From the NCBI GenBank assembly GCA_041627895.1, contig JBFKQC010000003.1, forward strand, positions 62,001-126,000: a DNA stretch of 64,000 nt, written 5' to 3'. The position numbers were made by a program, and so were the translations under genes. The DNA comes from JBFKQC01 sp041627895. Its GTDB lineage: Bacteria; Pseudomonadota; Alphaproteobacteria; Rhodobacterales; Rhodobacteraceae. Shown one piece after another: positions 41,400 through 52,949 of this stretch; the first letter of the stretch is position 1, and each line of letters starts with the position of its first letter. The notes under the pieces were generated by a model. That model did not search any database. It saw only the letters and a program-made list of their open reading frames with translations, and had not been told where the DNA came from.

Positions 41400-42851
41400 T
41401 CAGGTGAAGGTGGGCGGGTAGAAGACCGACATCACCTCCTTGATCATGTTGTCGTATTTCTCTTCGAACGTGTCGCCGTCGTAACGGGACAGCTCGTAGC
41501 ACCCGAGCGGGTTTTCCAGATCGTTGATCAGGCACTTGTTGCAATAGGTGCACTCCTTGCCCGGCGCCGGGCCGTTCGCCTTTTTCAGGATGTGCGCCAG
41601 ATCGTTGTTGGCGATCAGCGGCCGCCCGATCGACACACCGTCGCAGGCGCCCGACCGTATCGCGTTGCCGATCGCGTCGGCGTGCTGCCAGCCGCCGGTC
41701 ACCAGCACCTTGACGCTGTCATCCGTTTCGCGGATCGCCTCGGTGACGGCGCGGGCATAGTCCCGGTTGATCCCCTCGATCACCTTGCCGCGCCGCCAGA
41801 TCCAGTAGCGCCGGAACAGCCAGGCGCCCACCGGGTTCGAAAAGATGCGATAATTCAGATGCGTGCGCACGCCCTGGCTGAGCATCCCGTCATACCAGCG
41901 CACCAGATCGCGCATCGGCAGATCGCCGGGCGGGTTGCGCGGATGCGGGAAGGTCGAGCCCGACGAGATGTGGAACGCATCCACCCCCTTGCCGTCGTCC
42001 ATCAGCATCCGGCAGATCTTGATCGACTCGTCCAGCGGGTTGCCCTTGGGCTGCCAGGGATACAGCCAGTCGTTGTGGTCGACGGCGTTGATCTTCATCT
42101 GAAGGTGGAAATCCTGCCCAGCCTCGCGCCGGATCGCGCGGATGATCTCCAGGCAGAACCGCGCGCGGTTCTCCCACGACCCGCCGTATTCGTCGTCGCG
42201 GTCGTTGATGCCCGAGCTCAGGAACTGCGTGATCAGGTATCCGTTGGCGCCATGCAGCTCGACCCCGTCCAGCCCCGCCTCGCGCGCCCGGCGCGCGCCC
42301 TGCGCGAACTGTTCGACGATCTCCTGGATCTCCGGCTTGGTCATCGCCTTGCAGAGGATGCCGTGGAAGAAATCCTTCTTGTCGGTCGAACTCAGCGCCA
42401 GGTTATAGACGTTCTCGACCCCGCCGAGGTCCTGCTGGCGGCCGGAATGCGAAAGCTGCATGAAGAAGCGGCAGTCGTGCTCGTGCACCGCTTCGCCGAT
42501 CCGCCGCCAGAACGGGATCTTGTCGTCGTTGTCGATCATCGCATAGCGGGTCAGGATGCGCCCGCGCACGGCGACCGGTGTATAGGACGAGATGATCCCG
42601 CCGCAGCCCCCCTTGGCGAACTTGGTCTCCCAGTTCACCCGGGCATTGCCGCCATGGCCGTTGTAGTCGTCGAACATGCCCGACAGGTTCGACCGGAAAA
42701 TCCGGTTCTTCGCCTCGACATGACGGAACTTGATCGGCTGGAAAATCTGGGCGGCGTGGTCCCCGTGGAGATAGCTCTGGTCGGGCGAGGCCTGATCTAG
42801 CAATGTCCTTCTCCTTGAAAATGGAGCGTCGAAAAAACGGTCGTCAAACAT
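41400..42851 (-). CDS. NADH:flavin oxidoreductase / old-yellow-enzyme-like protein with FeS cysteines
   Basis: A 483-residue FMN TIM-barrel enzyme. Barrel landmarks are FQPIKFRHVEAKNRIFRSNL, MQLSHSGRQQ, the substrate-site GVELHGANGYLITQFLS and a C-terminal phosphate-binding region (VTGGWQHADAIGNAIRSG, then GRPLIANNDL). A cysteine set follows, CTYCNKC with a further Cys ten residues later, as in 2,4-dienoyl-CoA reductase-type enzymes that carry a 4Fe-4S centre; there is no C-terminal FAD/NAD domain of the full-length type. It is the first gene of the cytochrome/GMC operon. Start MFDDRFFDAPF at 42851. The natural electron donor is unknown. Confidence 0.87.
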   Translation of the reverse strand: MFDDRFFDAPFSRRRTLLDQASPDQSYLHGDHAAQIFQPIKFRHVEAKNRIFRSNLSGMFDDYNGHGGNARVNWETKFAKGGCGGIISSYTPVAVRGRILTRYAMIDNDDKIPFWRRIGEAVHEHDCRFFMQLSHSGRQQDLGGVENVYNLALSSTDKKDFFHGILCKAMTKPEIQEIVEQFAQGARRAREAGLDGVELHGANGYLITQFLSSGINDRDDEYGGSWENRARFCLEIIRAIRREAGQDFHLQMKINAVDHNDWLYPWQPKGNPLDESIKICRMLMDDGKGVDAFHISSGSTFPHPRNPPGDLPMRDLVRWYDGMLSQGVRTHLNYRIFSNPVGAWLFRRYWIWRRGKVIEGINRDYARAVTEAIRETDDSVKVLVTGGWQHADAIGNAIRSGACDGVSIGRPLIANNDLAHILKKANGPAPGKECTYCNKCLINDLENPLGCYELSRYDGDTFEEKYDNMIKEVMSVFYPPTFT

Positions 42852-42946
42852 GTGCGCGCCGGCGGCGCGGATAACCAATTCGGCTTAAAGCTTAATCCCG
42901 TATATGCGATTCCCGCAAGGGGCTTCGCCGGACCCGCAACTTCGGC

Positions 42947-43585
42947 CTATTCGGCCAGGTGCGCGTCGATCTCGGCGGCAAGGGCGGCGATCTCGTCGAC
43001 CGCCGCGCCGCGGCGCGGCAGTTCGCCCACGCCCAGACCCAGCCCAAGCGCCTCGGCAAACGCGACGCGGTTGCCGATCTGCGTCGCGGCGACCAGCGCG
43101 TCGATCTCGGCGATCTCGTCCGCGATGGTCCCGGTCAGGCGTGCGCGCCGGGCGGCGCGATTCATCACCAGCATCGCAGGGCGTCGTTCGCGCCTTGCCA
43201 GTTCAAGCACGCCCTCGGTCGCCCACAAGTCCACGCGGCTGGCCGCCACAGGCACCAGTACGAGGTTCGCCTCGCGCAGGGCCGGGCGCAGGTCGGCGTC
43301 GATCTTGGGCGGGGTGTCGACCAGCACGAGGTCATGTGCGCCGCGCAGTTTCTCGCATTCGTAGGACACGCCCCAGGCGCTGGAGGTGGCGAATTCCAGC
43401 CCCGCGGCCCCGCCCTTCGCCTCGCGCCGGGCCATGAACCAGCGTCCCAGGCTGCCCTGCGGGTCGGTATCCAGGATTGCCACCGACCGGCCCCGCCGCA
43501 GCGCCTCGACCGCGAGGTTGACCGCAAGCGTGGTCTTCCCCGACCCGCCCTTCTGCTGAGCGATGGTGATGACATGGCCGGACAA
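42947..43585 (-). CDS. Orphan ParA-family ATPase
   Basis: A 212-residue deviant-Walker ATPase: QQKGGSGKTTLAVNLA (residues 10-25) with the signature lysine, DTDPQGSLGRW (Walker A' region) and LVLVDTPPK (Walker B). No ParB gene or parS-like repeat is adjacent, so it is unlikely to be the chromosome partition system. Orphan ParA proteins such as PpfA of Rhodobacter sphaeroides position chemotaxis clusters, but this copy is 15 kb from the che genes. It lies 95 bases upstream of the flavin oxidoreductase operon on the same strand and could be co-transcribed with it. Confidence 0.88.
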   Translation of the reverse strand: MSGHVITIAQQKGGSGKTTLAVNLAVEALRRGRSVAILDTDPQGSLGRWFMARREAKGGAAGLEFATSSAWGVSYECEKLRGAHDLVLVDTPPKIDADLRPALREANLVLVPVAASRVDLWATEGVLELARRERRPAMLVMNRAARRARLTGTIADEIAEIDALVAATQIGNRVAFAEALGLGLGVGELPRRGAAVDEIAALAAEIDAHLAE

Positions 43586-43684
43586 CGCAGCCCTCCTTTG
43601 CGGAACAGAAGACGCGATTCATTCTGCGACTGCAACAGGAATTTCTGCGATGCAGCGGACTGCCGCGCAGTCCCTCCGCGCCGC

Positions 43685-44275
43685 TCAGCCCCATTCCGCG
43701 GGAAGCTCGGGGCGCGCGGTTCCCTTGTCCATCGCGCGCAGGTAATCCGCCAGCCGGTGGCTTCCCTCGGATTGCTGCTCGCGCGGGCTGATCCAGTGCA
43801 CCTTTCCCACGTGGCGAAACCCCAGGATCGGCAACGGCAGGCTGCAGACGGCATCGTCGTGGCGGCAGACGTTCAGCACCCGGTGCTCGCCCTTGAACCT
43901 GGTGCGCCCCCGCAGCGGCCGCGGCGAGGCGAAGCAGATCGCCGGCACGCCCAGCGACACTCCGACGATCTGCGCCGAGGCCGCGCCAAGCGAATGGCCG
44001 ATCACCAGCCTGGCACCCGCGCCCTTGGCGAAGGGATAGACCGCCTGGGCGTGCCTGAGAAACCCGTTGTGCCAGCTTCGTCCGCTGTCGCCCTTGCCGA
44101 CGTCGAAATTGAAGTTAATCCAGTCGCTGACCTCGTTGGTGCCGGGAATCACGCAGGTTCCGTCGGTCAGCATCATCGCCTGCGCGCCCTGGTGGTCGAT
44201 CCGGTTGGCCAGAAGCGCGCCGAGCTTGCCGTCATAGGCCTTCTGAATAAGCGCGGCGGCGTCGGTAAGTTTCAT
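43685..44275 (-). CDS. Lipase-like alpha/beta-hydrolase (class 3 type)
   Basis: A 196-residue protein with the nucleophile elbow GHSLGAAS near residue 100, a CFASPRPL strand with a likely Asp region (NVCRHDDAVCSLP) and a late His (GKVHWI or SHRLADYL). Start choice: GGAG lies seven bases before the ATG at 44275 but directly abuts the ATG at 44281, so MKLTDAAALIQ is preferred. There is no signal peptide. Substrate is unknown; the enzyme is short for a lipase and may be an esterase. Confidence 0.78.
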   Translation of the reverse strand: MKLTDAAALIQKAYDGKLGALLANRIDHQGAQAMMLTDGTCVIPGTNEVSDWINFNFDVGKGDSGRSWHNGFLRHAQAVYPFAKGAGARLVIGHSLGAASAQIVGVSLGVPAICFASPRPLRGRTRFKGEHRVLNVCRHDDAVCSLPLPILGFRHVGKVHWISPREQQSEGSHRLADYLRAMDKGTARPELPAEWG

Positions 44276-44439
44276 CTTCATCTCCAAATTGACCGTCGAA
44301 ATGCGAATTCCCGCCGAGCGTAGCATGGCCGCACGATTTCGTGAAACGGTCTGCGGCGAAGTTGCTACTATCGTCGGACGTCATTTCAGCGACTCGGGTT
44401 CCGGGAAAGATCCGGACCCATGACAGGAAAGGATTACCG

Positions 44440-45339
44440 ATGCCCGACACCTCTGCCCGCAAATCCGCCAGCGACTTTCACCCCGCGCTTCTGGAACTTT
44501 ATGACGGATACGTGCACGGCAAGATGTCCAAGCGCGATTTCCTGACCCACGCCAGCAAATACGCCGCCGCCGGGGTCACCGCCGCCGCGATCCTGGAAAG
44601 CCTTCAGCCGAATTATGCCTGGGCCCAGCAGGTTGCGCCGGACGACCCCGACATCGTGGCCGAGACCGTCAGCTTTCAAAGCCCCAAGGGCCATGGCGAG
44701 ATCAGCGGGCTGATGGCACGGCCATCGGCGTCGGACGGGCCGTTCGGCGCGGTGCTGGTGGTGCACGAGAACCGCGGGCTGAACCCCTATGTCGCGGACG
44801 TCGTGCGCCGCGTCGCCAAGGCCGGCTATCTGGCGCTCGGCCCCGACGGGCTCAGCCCGCTCGGCGGCTATCCCGGCACCGACGAAGAGGGCCGCGAAAT
44901 GCAGCGCACGCTCGACGGCGGAAAGCTGATGGAAGATTTCTTCGCCGGTTTCGAGCACCTCGTCGGCCACCCGCTGAGCACCGGCAAGGTCGGTGCGGTC
45001 GGGTTCTGCTATGGCGGCGGGGTCTGCAACGCTCTGGCGGTGGCCTATCCGGGCATGGCGTGCTCGGTTCCATTCTACGGCCGCCAGGCCGCGGCGGAAG
45101 ACGTGCCGATGATCCAGGCGCCGCTGCTTCTGCATTACGCCGAACTGGACGAGCGCATCAACGCCGGCTGGCCGGACTACGAGGCCGCACTGCAACAGCA
45201 CGGCAAGTCCTATACCGCGCATTTCTATCCCGGCGTGAACCACGGGTTCCACAACGACACGACGCCGCGCTACGACGAGGCCGCGGCGACGCTGGCATGG
45301 GACCGCACGCTCGCGTTCTTCGCCGAACACCTCGGCTGA
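44440..45339 (+). CDS. Dienelactone hydrolase family protein
   Basis: A 299-residue alpha/beta-hydrolase. The catalytic triad can be placed as Cys in GFCYGGG, Asp in HYAELDERIN and His in GVNHGFHND. An N-terminal extension carries KMSKRDFLTHASKYAAAG, which resembles a weak twin-arginine-like or YghX-type leader (Lys-Arg rather than Arg-Arg), followed by an alanine-rich stretch. The start at 44440 has AGGAAAGG upstream. A perfect 8-bp hairpin (45377-45398) follows. It may hydrolyse dienelactone or other small lactones; nearby genes do not say which. Confidence 0.86.
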   Translation: MPDTSARKSASDFHPALLELYDGYVHGKMSKRDFLTHASKYAAAGVTAAAILESLQPNYAWAQQVAPDDPDIVAETVSFQSPKGHGEISGLMARPSASDGPFGAVLVVHENRGLNPYVADVVRRVAKAGYLALGPDGLSPLGGYPGTDEEGREMQRTLDGGKLMEDFFAGFEHLVGHPLSTGKVGAVGFCYGGGVCNALAVAYPGMACSVPFYGRQAAAEDVPMIQAPLLLHYAELDERINAGWPDYEAALQQHGKSYTAHFYPGVNHGFHNDTTPRYDEAAATLAWDRTLAFFAEHLG

Positions 45340-45376
45340 CCGGCTTTCGGACCGGCGATTCAGGCGGTATGACCCC

Positions 45377-45398
45377 GCGGCAGGCGCGTACCTGCCGC
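45377..45398 (+). terminator. Perfect hairpin after the dienelactone hydrolase gene
   Basis: GCGGCAGG and CCTGCCGC enclose a six-base loop, 38 bases after the stop and before the glycogen operon. It is followed by CCAATTTGC, only a short T-run. Confidence 0.5.
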
Positions 45399-45566
45399 CC
45401 AATTTGCTGCAGGGAGTGGACGGTGCGCCCCGATTGGTATAGGGACGCCGCCGACGTTAGCGCAAACATGGCGCGGAAAGGCCGGCTGCTCTGCCCCTCG
45501 CGATAGTCCTATGGCGAGGCTTGCCGCAGAACGCCATTCCGGCTTTTCTGGCGAGAGAGCAAGCCG

Positions 45567-47972
45567 ATGAAAGATACGATGCCGGAACGACCGCCCGCCA
45601 CCGCCCTTCGAGAGGAAATCCTGTCAAAGCTGCGGTACTCGCTCGGCAAGGACGAGGCGCACGCAACCGTCTACGACTGGCGCATGTCGCTGTCGCTGGC
45701 GCTGCGCGACATGATCGTGGACCCGTGGTTCGCCAGCACGCGGCAGACCTATGCCAAGCGCGCCAAGCGGGTCTATTACCTGTCAATGGAATTCCTGATC
45801 GGCCGGCTGATCGAGGACGTCGCGATCAACCTCGGTGTCGACGACCACGCGCGCGAGGCGCTCAGGGCACTGGGCCAGGATTTCGACAAGGTGGTCGCCG
45901 ACGAGCCCGACGCGGCGCTCGGCAACGGCGGGCTGGGGCGGCTGGCGGCCTGTTTCATGGATTCGCTCGCGACGCTCGGCATCCCGGCCTACGGCTATGG
46001 CATCCGCTACGAGCATGGCCTGTTCGAGCAGCATTTCGAAGACGGCCGCCAGGTCGAGAAGGCCGAGGAATGGCTGGCCCAGCGCCACGCCTGGGAATTC
46101 GAACGCCCCGAAGTAAGCTACCAGATCGGCTTTGGCGGCACGGTCGCGGCCGGACCCGACGGCGCGCGATGGACCCCGGCCGAAACGGTGATCGCGCGGG
46201 CCTACGACACCCCCGTCGTCGGCTGGCAGGGGCGCTGGGCCAACACGCTTCGGCTGTGGTCGGCCAAGCCGACCAGCGTCTTCGACCTAGACAGCTTCAA
46301 CCGCGGCGACTACCTCGGCGCCGGCCAGCCCGAGATGCTGGCGCGCACGATCTCGCGCGTGCTCTATCCAGACGACACGACCGAGGTCGGCAAGGAGTTG
46401 CGGCTGAAGCAGGAGTATTTCTTCACCGCCGCTTCGATCCAGGACCTGCTGCGCCGCGTGCTCTCCGAGGGCCACAGGCTGACGGATCTCGCCAGCCACG
46501 TGGCGATCCAGCTCAATGACACGCACCCCGCCATTGCCGGGCCGGAACTGGTGCGGCTTCTGGTCGACGAGCACGGGCTGGCGATGGCCGACGCCATCGC
46601 GACCGCCCGCGCCTGCCTGGGCTACACCAACCACACGCTTCTTCCCGAGGCGCTCGAGCGCTGGTCGAGCGGCCTGTTCGAGCGCATCCTGCCGCGGCAC
46701 GCCCAGATCGTGCGCGCGATCGAGGCGGCGCATGTGACGGCGACGCGCAGCGACGTGCGGATCGTCGAGAACGGCGCCTACAAGATGGGCGAACTGGCCT
46801 TCATCATGGCGCACAAGGTCAACGGCGTCTCGGCGCTGCACAGCGATCTGGTGAAAAGCACCGTCTTCGCTGACCTGAACCGCGCCTATCCGGGCCGCAT
46901 CGTGAACCAGACCAACGGGATCACCCCGCGGCGTTGGCTGCATTCCTGCAACGGCGCGCTCAGCGGTCTGATCGACCGCACGATCGGCACCGGCTGGGCC
47001 GACGACCTGGAACGGCTGCAGGCGCTGGCGGGCCACTCCGACGACGCCGGCTTTCGCGCGGCGTTCCGTCAGGCCAAGGACGCCAACAAGGCGCGGCTGG
47101 CGAAATGGCTGGCCGGCCGCGGCGGGCCGAAGATCGACACCTCGGCGATGTTCGACGTGCAGATCAAGCGCATCCACGAATACAAGCGCCAGCTGATGAA
47201 CATCCTGGAAACCGTGGCGCTGTGGAACGCGATCCGCGACGACCGGGGCGGCGACTGGACACCGCGGCTGAAGATCTTCGGTGGCAAGGCGGCGCCGGGC
47301 TATGTGGTCGCCAAGGAAATCATCCAGCTGATCAACGACGTCGCCCACGTGATCAACGCTGACCCGGCGACGCGCGACCTGCTGCAGGTGATCTATCCCG
47401 AGAACTACAACGTCACGATGGCCGAATTCCTGATCCCGGCCGCCGATCTTTCCGAACAGATTTCGACCGCAGGCAAGGAAGCCTCGGGCACCGGCAACAT
47501 GAAATTTGCGCTGAACGGCGCGCTGACCATCGGCACGCTCGACGGCGCCAATGTCGAGATCCGCGAACATGTGGGGCCCGAGAACTTCTATCTGTTCGGC
47601 CTGACCGCCGACGAGGTGGTCGAGCGCCGGAAAGAGCCCGGTTTCGCCCGCGCCGCGATCGAGGCCAGTCCGGAGTTGAAGCGCGTGCTCGACCAGATAG
47701 CCACCGGCCTGTTCTCGCCGGGCGAACCCGACCGGCACAAGGGTATCGTCGAGCGGCTTTTCGACCACGACTATTTCCTCGTGACCTGCGATTTCGACAG
47801 CTACTTCGCGGCCCAGCGTCGTGTCGATGCCGATTACCGCGACGCAGAGGGCTGGACACGCAAGGCGGTGCTGAACACCGCGCGGATGGGTTGGTTCTCG
47901 TCCGATCGGACGATTTCGGGATACGCTTCTGAGATTTGGGGTGCCGGACCAGTGGTGACGGCCCGCCGCTAG
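45567..47972 (+). CDS. glgP: Glycogen phosphorylase
   Basis: An 801-residue enzyme that releases glucose-1-phosphate from glycogen with pyridoxal phosphate. Family marks include YYLSMEFLIGRLIEDVAINL, LGNGGLGRLAACFMDSLATL, the GITPRRWLH stretch and the PLP lysine region AGKEASGTGNMKFALNGAL. A GAGAGAG ribosome binding site precedes the ATG. It is first in the operon, with glgB 26 bases downstream. Confidence 0.96.
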   Translation: MKDTMPERPPATALREEILSKLRYSLGKDEAHATVYDWRMSLSLALRDMIVDPWFASTRQTYAKRAKRVYYLSMEFLIGRLIEDVAINLGVDDHAREALRALGQDFDKVVADEPDAALGNGGLGRLAACFMDSLATLGIPAYGYGIRYEHGLFEQHFEDGRQVEKAEEWLAQRHAWEFERPEVSYQIGFGGTVAAGPDGARWTPAETVIARAYDTPVVGWQGRWANTLRLWSAKPTSVFDLDSFNRGDYLGAGQPEMLARTISRVLYPDDTTEVGKELRLKQEYFFTAASIQDLLRRVLSEGHRLTDLASHVAIQLNDTHPAIAGPELVRLLVDEHGLAMADAIATARACLGYTNHTLLPEALERWSSGLFERILPRHAQIVRAIEAAHVTATRSDVRIVENGAYKMGELAFIMAHKVNGVSALHSDLVKSTVFADLNRAYPGRIVNQTNGITPRRWLHSCNGALSGLIDRTIGTGWADDLERLQALAGHSDDAGFRAAFRQAKDANKARLAKWLAGRGGPKIDTSAMFDVQIKRIHEYKRQLMNILETVALWNAIRDDRGGDWTPRLKIFGGKAAPGYVVAKEIIQLINDVAHVINADPATRDLLQVIYPENYNVTMAEFLIPAADLSEQISTAGKEASGTGNMKFALNGALTIGTLDGANVEIREHVGPENFYLFGLTADEVVERRKEPGFARAAIEASPELKRVLDQIATGLFSPGEPDRHKGIVERLFDHDYFLVTCDFDSYFAAQRRVDADYRDAEGWTRKAVLNTARMGWFSSDRTISGYASEIWGAGPVVTARR

Positions 47973-47998
47973 GCGCCTTGACGGGAGGTGCGGACAAC

Positions 47999-50194
<2,196 letters not shown>

Positions 50195-50232
50195 CGAATA
50201 CTCGATACAAAACAAACGGGGGAGGACAGAGA

Positions 50233-51492
50233 ATGGCCCTGGAATCGCAAAGGCTGGCGCAGCAGACGATGGCCTTCGTCCTTGCGGGCGGCCGCGGCAG
50301 CCGCCTGAAGGAACTGACCGACAAGCGCGCCAAGCCTGCGGTGTTCTTCGGCGGCAAGAGCCGGATCATCGACTTTGCCCTGTCCAACGCCGTGAACTCG
50401 GGCATCCGCCGCATCTGCGTCGCGACCCAGTACAAGGCGCACAGCCTGATCCGGCACCTGCAACGCGGCTGGTCGTTCTTCCGGGCCGAGCGCAACGAGT
50501 CACTCGACATCCTGCCCGCCAGCCAGCAGCTCGACGAGGAGAACTGGTACAAGGGCACCGCCGACGCGGTCACGCAGAATATCGAGATCATCAAGAGCTA
50601 CGGACCGAAATACATCCTGATCCTCGCCGGCGACCATATCTACAAGCAGGACTATTCGCTGATGATCCGACAGCACGTCGAATCCGGCGCGCAGGCCACC
50701 GTGGGCTGTATCGAGGTGCCGCGAATGGAGGCGACCGGTTTCGGCGTGATGAAGGTCGACGAGCACAACAAGATCCTCGATTTCGTGGAAAAGCCCGCCG
50801 ACCCGCCGCCGATGCCCGGCCACCCCGACCAGGCGCTTGCCAGCATGGGGATCTACGTGTTCGAGGCGGAACTGCTCTACAGCCTGCTCCAGGAGGACGC
50901 GACCGAGCCCGGATCGAGCCACGATTTCGGCAAGGACATCATCCCGGCACTGGTCGCCGCGGGCACGGCGTTCGCGCATCCCTTCGGCCGCTCCTGCGTG
51001 ATGAGCGGCGAGGAACCCGCTCCCTACTGGCGCGACGTCGGCACGATCGACGCATTCTGGCAGGCCAATATCGACCTGACCGACTTTACCCCCGAACTGG
51101 ACATCTACGACACCAACTGGCCGATCTGGACCTATTCCGAGCTGACGCCGCCGGCGAAGTTCATCCACAACGAGGAAGGCCGCCGCGGACAGGCGATTTC
51201 CTCGGTTGTCTCGGGCGGCTGTATCATTTCGGGCTCGTCGCTGCACCGCTGCCTTCTGTTCACCGGCGTCCGTGCGCATTCCTATTCCACGCTCGAAGGC
51301 GTCATCGCGATGCCGCATGCCGATATCGGGCGCAACGCGGAACTGACCAACGTGGTGATCGACCGCGGCGTGATCATCCCCGAAGGGCTGGTCGTCGGAC
51401 AGGATCCCGAGCTTGACGCCAAGCGATTCCGGCGCACCGAGGGCGGCGTCTGCCTGATCACCCAGCCGATGATCGACAAGCTTGGCGGCTAG
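50233..51492 (+). CDS. glgC: Glucose-1-phosphate adenylyltransferase
   Basis: A 419-residue enzyme making ADP-glucose, the committed step of glycogen synthesis. The nucleotide loop is VLAGGRGSRLKELTDKRAKP (residues 18-37), followed by FGGKSRIIDFALSN, the catalytic LAGDHIYKQDY and a C-terminal left-handed beta-helix (HADIGRNAELTNVVIDRGV). The N-terminal region carries the Lys/Arg residues that bind allosteric activators in bacteria. It is four bases upstream of glgA. Confidence 0.96.
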   Translation: MALESQRLAQQTMAFVLAGGRGSRLKELTDKRAKPAVFFGGKSRIIDFALSNAVNSGIRRICVATQYKAHSLIRHLQRGWSFFRAERNESLDILPASQQLDEENWYKGTADAVTQNIEIIKSYGPKYILILAGDHIYKQDYSLMIRQHVESGAQATVGCIEVPRMEATGFGVMKVDEHNKILDFVEKPADPPPMPGHPDQALASMGIYVFEAELLYSLLQEDATEPGSSHDFGKDIIPALVAAGTAFAHPFGRSCVMSGEEPAPYWRDVGTIDAFWQANIDLTDFTPELDIYDTNWPIWTYSELTPPAKFIHNEEGRRGQAISSVVSGGCIISGSSLHRCLLFTGVRAHSYSTLEGVIAMPHADIGRNAELTNVVIDRGVIIPEGLVVGQDPELDAKRFRRTEGGVCLITQPMIDKLGG

Positions 51493-51496
51493 GCGC

Positions 51497-52927
51497 ATGA
51501 ACGTCCTTTTCGTCGCGTCCGAATGCGCCCCTTTCGTCAAGACCGGGGGGCTGGCCGACGTCATCGGCGCGGTGCCGAAGACGCTGGCGACGATGGACGT
51601 GGCCGTGCGGGTGATGCTGCCGGCCTACCCGGCGCTTGCCCGATATGACCGCGGGTCGGTGGTCTGGCAGGCCGAGAACCTGCACGGCGGCCCGGCAAGG
51701 CTGGTCACGGTGTCCGCCGAAGGTCTGGATCTTCTGCTGCTGGATGCGCCGCATCTCTACGACCGGCCGGGCAACATCTACCTCGATGCCAACGGGCAAG
51801 ACTGGGCCGACAATGCACTGCGCTACGGTGCGCTCAGCCGCGTGGCGGCCGAGGTCGCCATGCACGGCGCCGACGGCTGGAAGCCTGACGTCGTGAACGC
51901 CCACGACTGGCAGGGCGGGCTGGTGCCCGCCTACCTGCACGGCCGCGACGGCGCGCCGCCCACGGTGCTGACGATCCACAACATCGCGTTCCAGGGCATG
52001 TTCGATCCCTCGCTGATGGGCGTCCTTGGGCTGAACCCCGCGCTCTACACGCCCGAGGGCCTCGAGTATTTCGGCCGGCTCGGTTTTCTCAAGGCCGGCA
52101 TCGCCTTCGCCGACCGGATCACCACGGTCAGTCCGACCTACGCCTGGGAGATCATGACGCACGATTTCGGCATGGGACTCGAAGGCATCCTGGCCAAGCG
52201 CGCGGCCGATGTCTCGGGCATTCTGAACGGCATCGACCTTGACGTCTGGAACCCGGACACCGACCCCAGCCTGGTCGCGAACTACACGCCGCGCAGCCTG
52301 AAACGAAAGTCCGAGAACCGCGCCGAGGTCGCGCGCCGCTTTGCGCTCGAGCCGCGCGACGACGCGCCGATCTTCTGCGTCATCAGCCGCCTGACCACGC
52401 AAAAGGGGCTCGATCTGCTGCTCGACACGCTGCCCGGACTGGTGGCGCGTGGCGCGCGGCTGGCGGTTCTGGGTTCCGGCGACCGCGGGCTCGAGGCGCG
52501 CTTTGTCCACGCCACCCGCGCCTACCCGGGTGCCGTGGGCTGCGTGATCGGCTATGACGAGCCGCTGTCGCACCTGATGATGGGCGGGTCCGACGCGATC
52601 CTCGTGCCATCGCGGTTCGAACCCTGCGGGCTGACCCAGATGTACGGCCTGCGATACGGCACGCTTCCGGTCGTCGCCCGCACCGGCGGGCTGGCCGACA
52701 CGGTGATCGACGCCAACCCCGCCGCCGTCGCCGCCGGCACCGCCACGGGCTTCCAGTTCGCCCCGGTCACGGCACAGGCGCTCGACCATGCGATCGGCCG
52801 CGCCTGCGAGGCGTTCCGCGACGCGAAGCTCTGGACATCCATGGTCAAACGGGCCATGGCCCATCCCGTTGGATGGGACCAGTCTGCACATGCGTACAAA
52901 TCGCTATACGAAACGGTTGCCGGCTGA
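51497..52927 (+). CDS. glgA: Glycogen synthase
   Basis: A 476-residue GT5 glycosyltransferase that extends glycogen from ADP-glucose. The ADP-glucose motif KTGGLADVIGAVPK is at residues 15-28; NAHDWQGGLVPAYL and the C-terminal VPSRFEPCGLTQMYGLRYGT (donor-binding E) plus RTGGLADTV are intact. The start at 51497 is the family start; a TTG 15 bases earlier lies inside glgC. Confidence 0.96.
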   Translation: MNVLFVASECAPFVKTGGLADVIGAVPKTLATMDVAVRVMLPAYPALARYDRGSVVWQAENLHGGPARLVTVSAEGLDLLLLDAPHLYDRPGNIYLDANGQDWADNALRYGALSRVAAEVAMHGADGWKPDVVNAHDWQGGLVPAYLHGRDGAPPTVLTIHNIAFQGMFDPSLMGVLGLNPALYTPEGLEYFGRLGFLKAGIAFADRITTVSPTYAWEIMTHDFGMGLEGILAKRAADVSGILNGIDLDVWNPDTDPSLVANYTPRSLKRKSENRAEVARRFALEPRDDAPIFCVISRLTTQKGLDLLLDTLPGLVARGARLAVLGSGDRGLEARFVHATRAYPGAVGCVIGYDEPLSHLMMGGSDAILVPSRFEPCGLTQMYGLRYGTLPVVARTGGLADTVIDANPAAVAAGTATGFQFAPVTAQALDHAIGRACEAFRDAKLWTSMVKRAMAHPVGWDQSAHAYKSLYETVAG

Positions 52928-52949
52928 GCGGATCGGGCGATAACGGACC

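Noticed and set aside
41592..42800. Long open frame (402 codons) opposite the flavin oxidoreductase
   Set aside because: Antisense frame produced by GC-rich codon bias; Arg/Asp/His/Val-rich with no domain, while the minus strand encodes a clear OYE-like protein.
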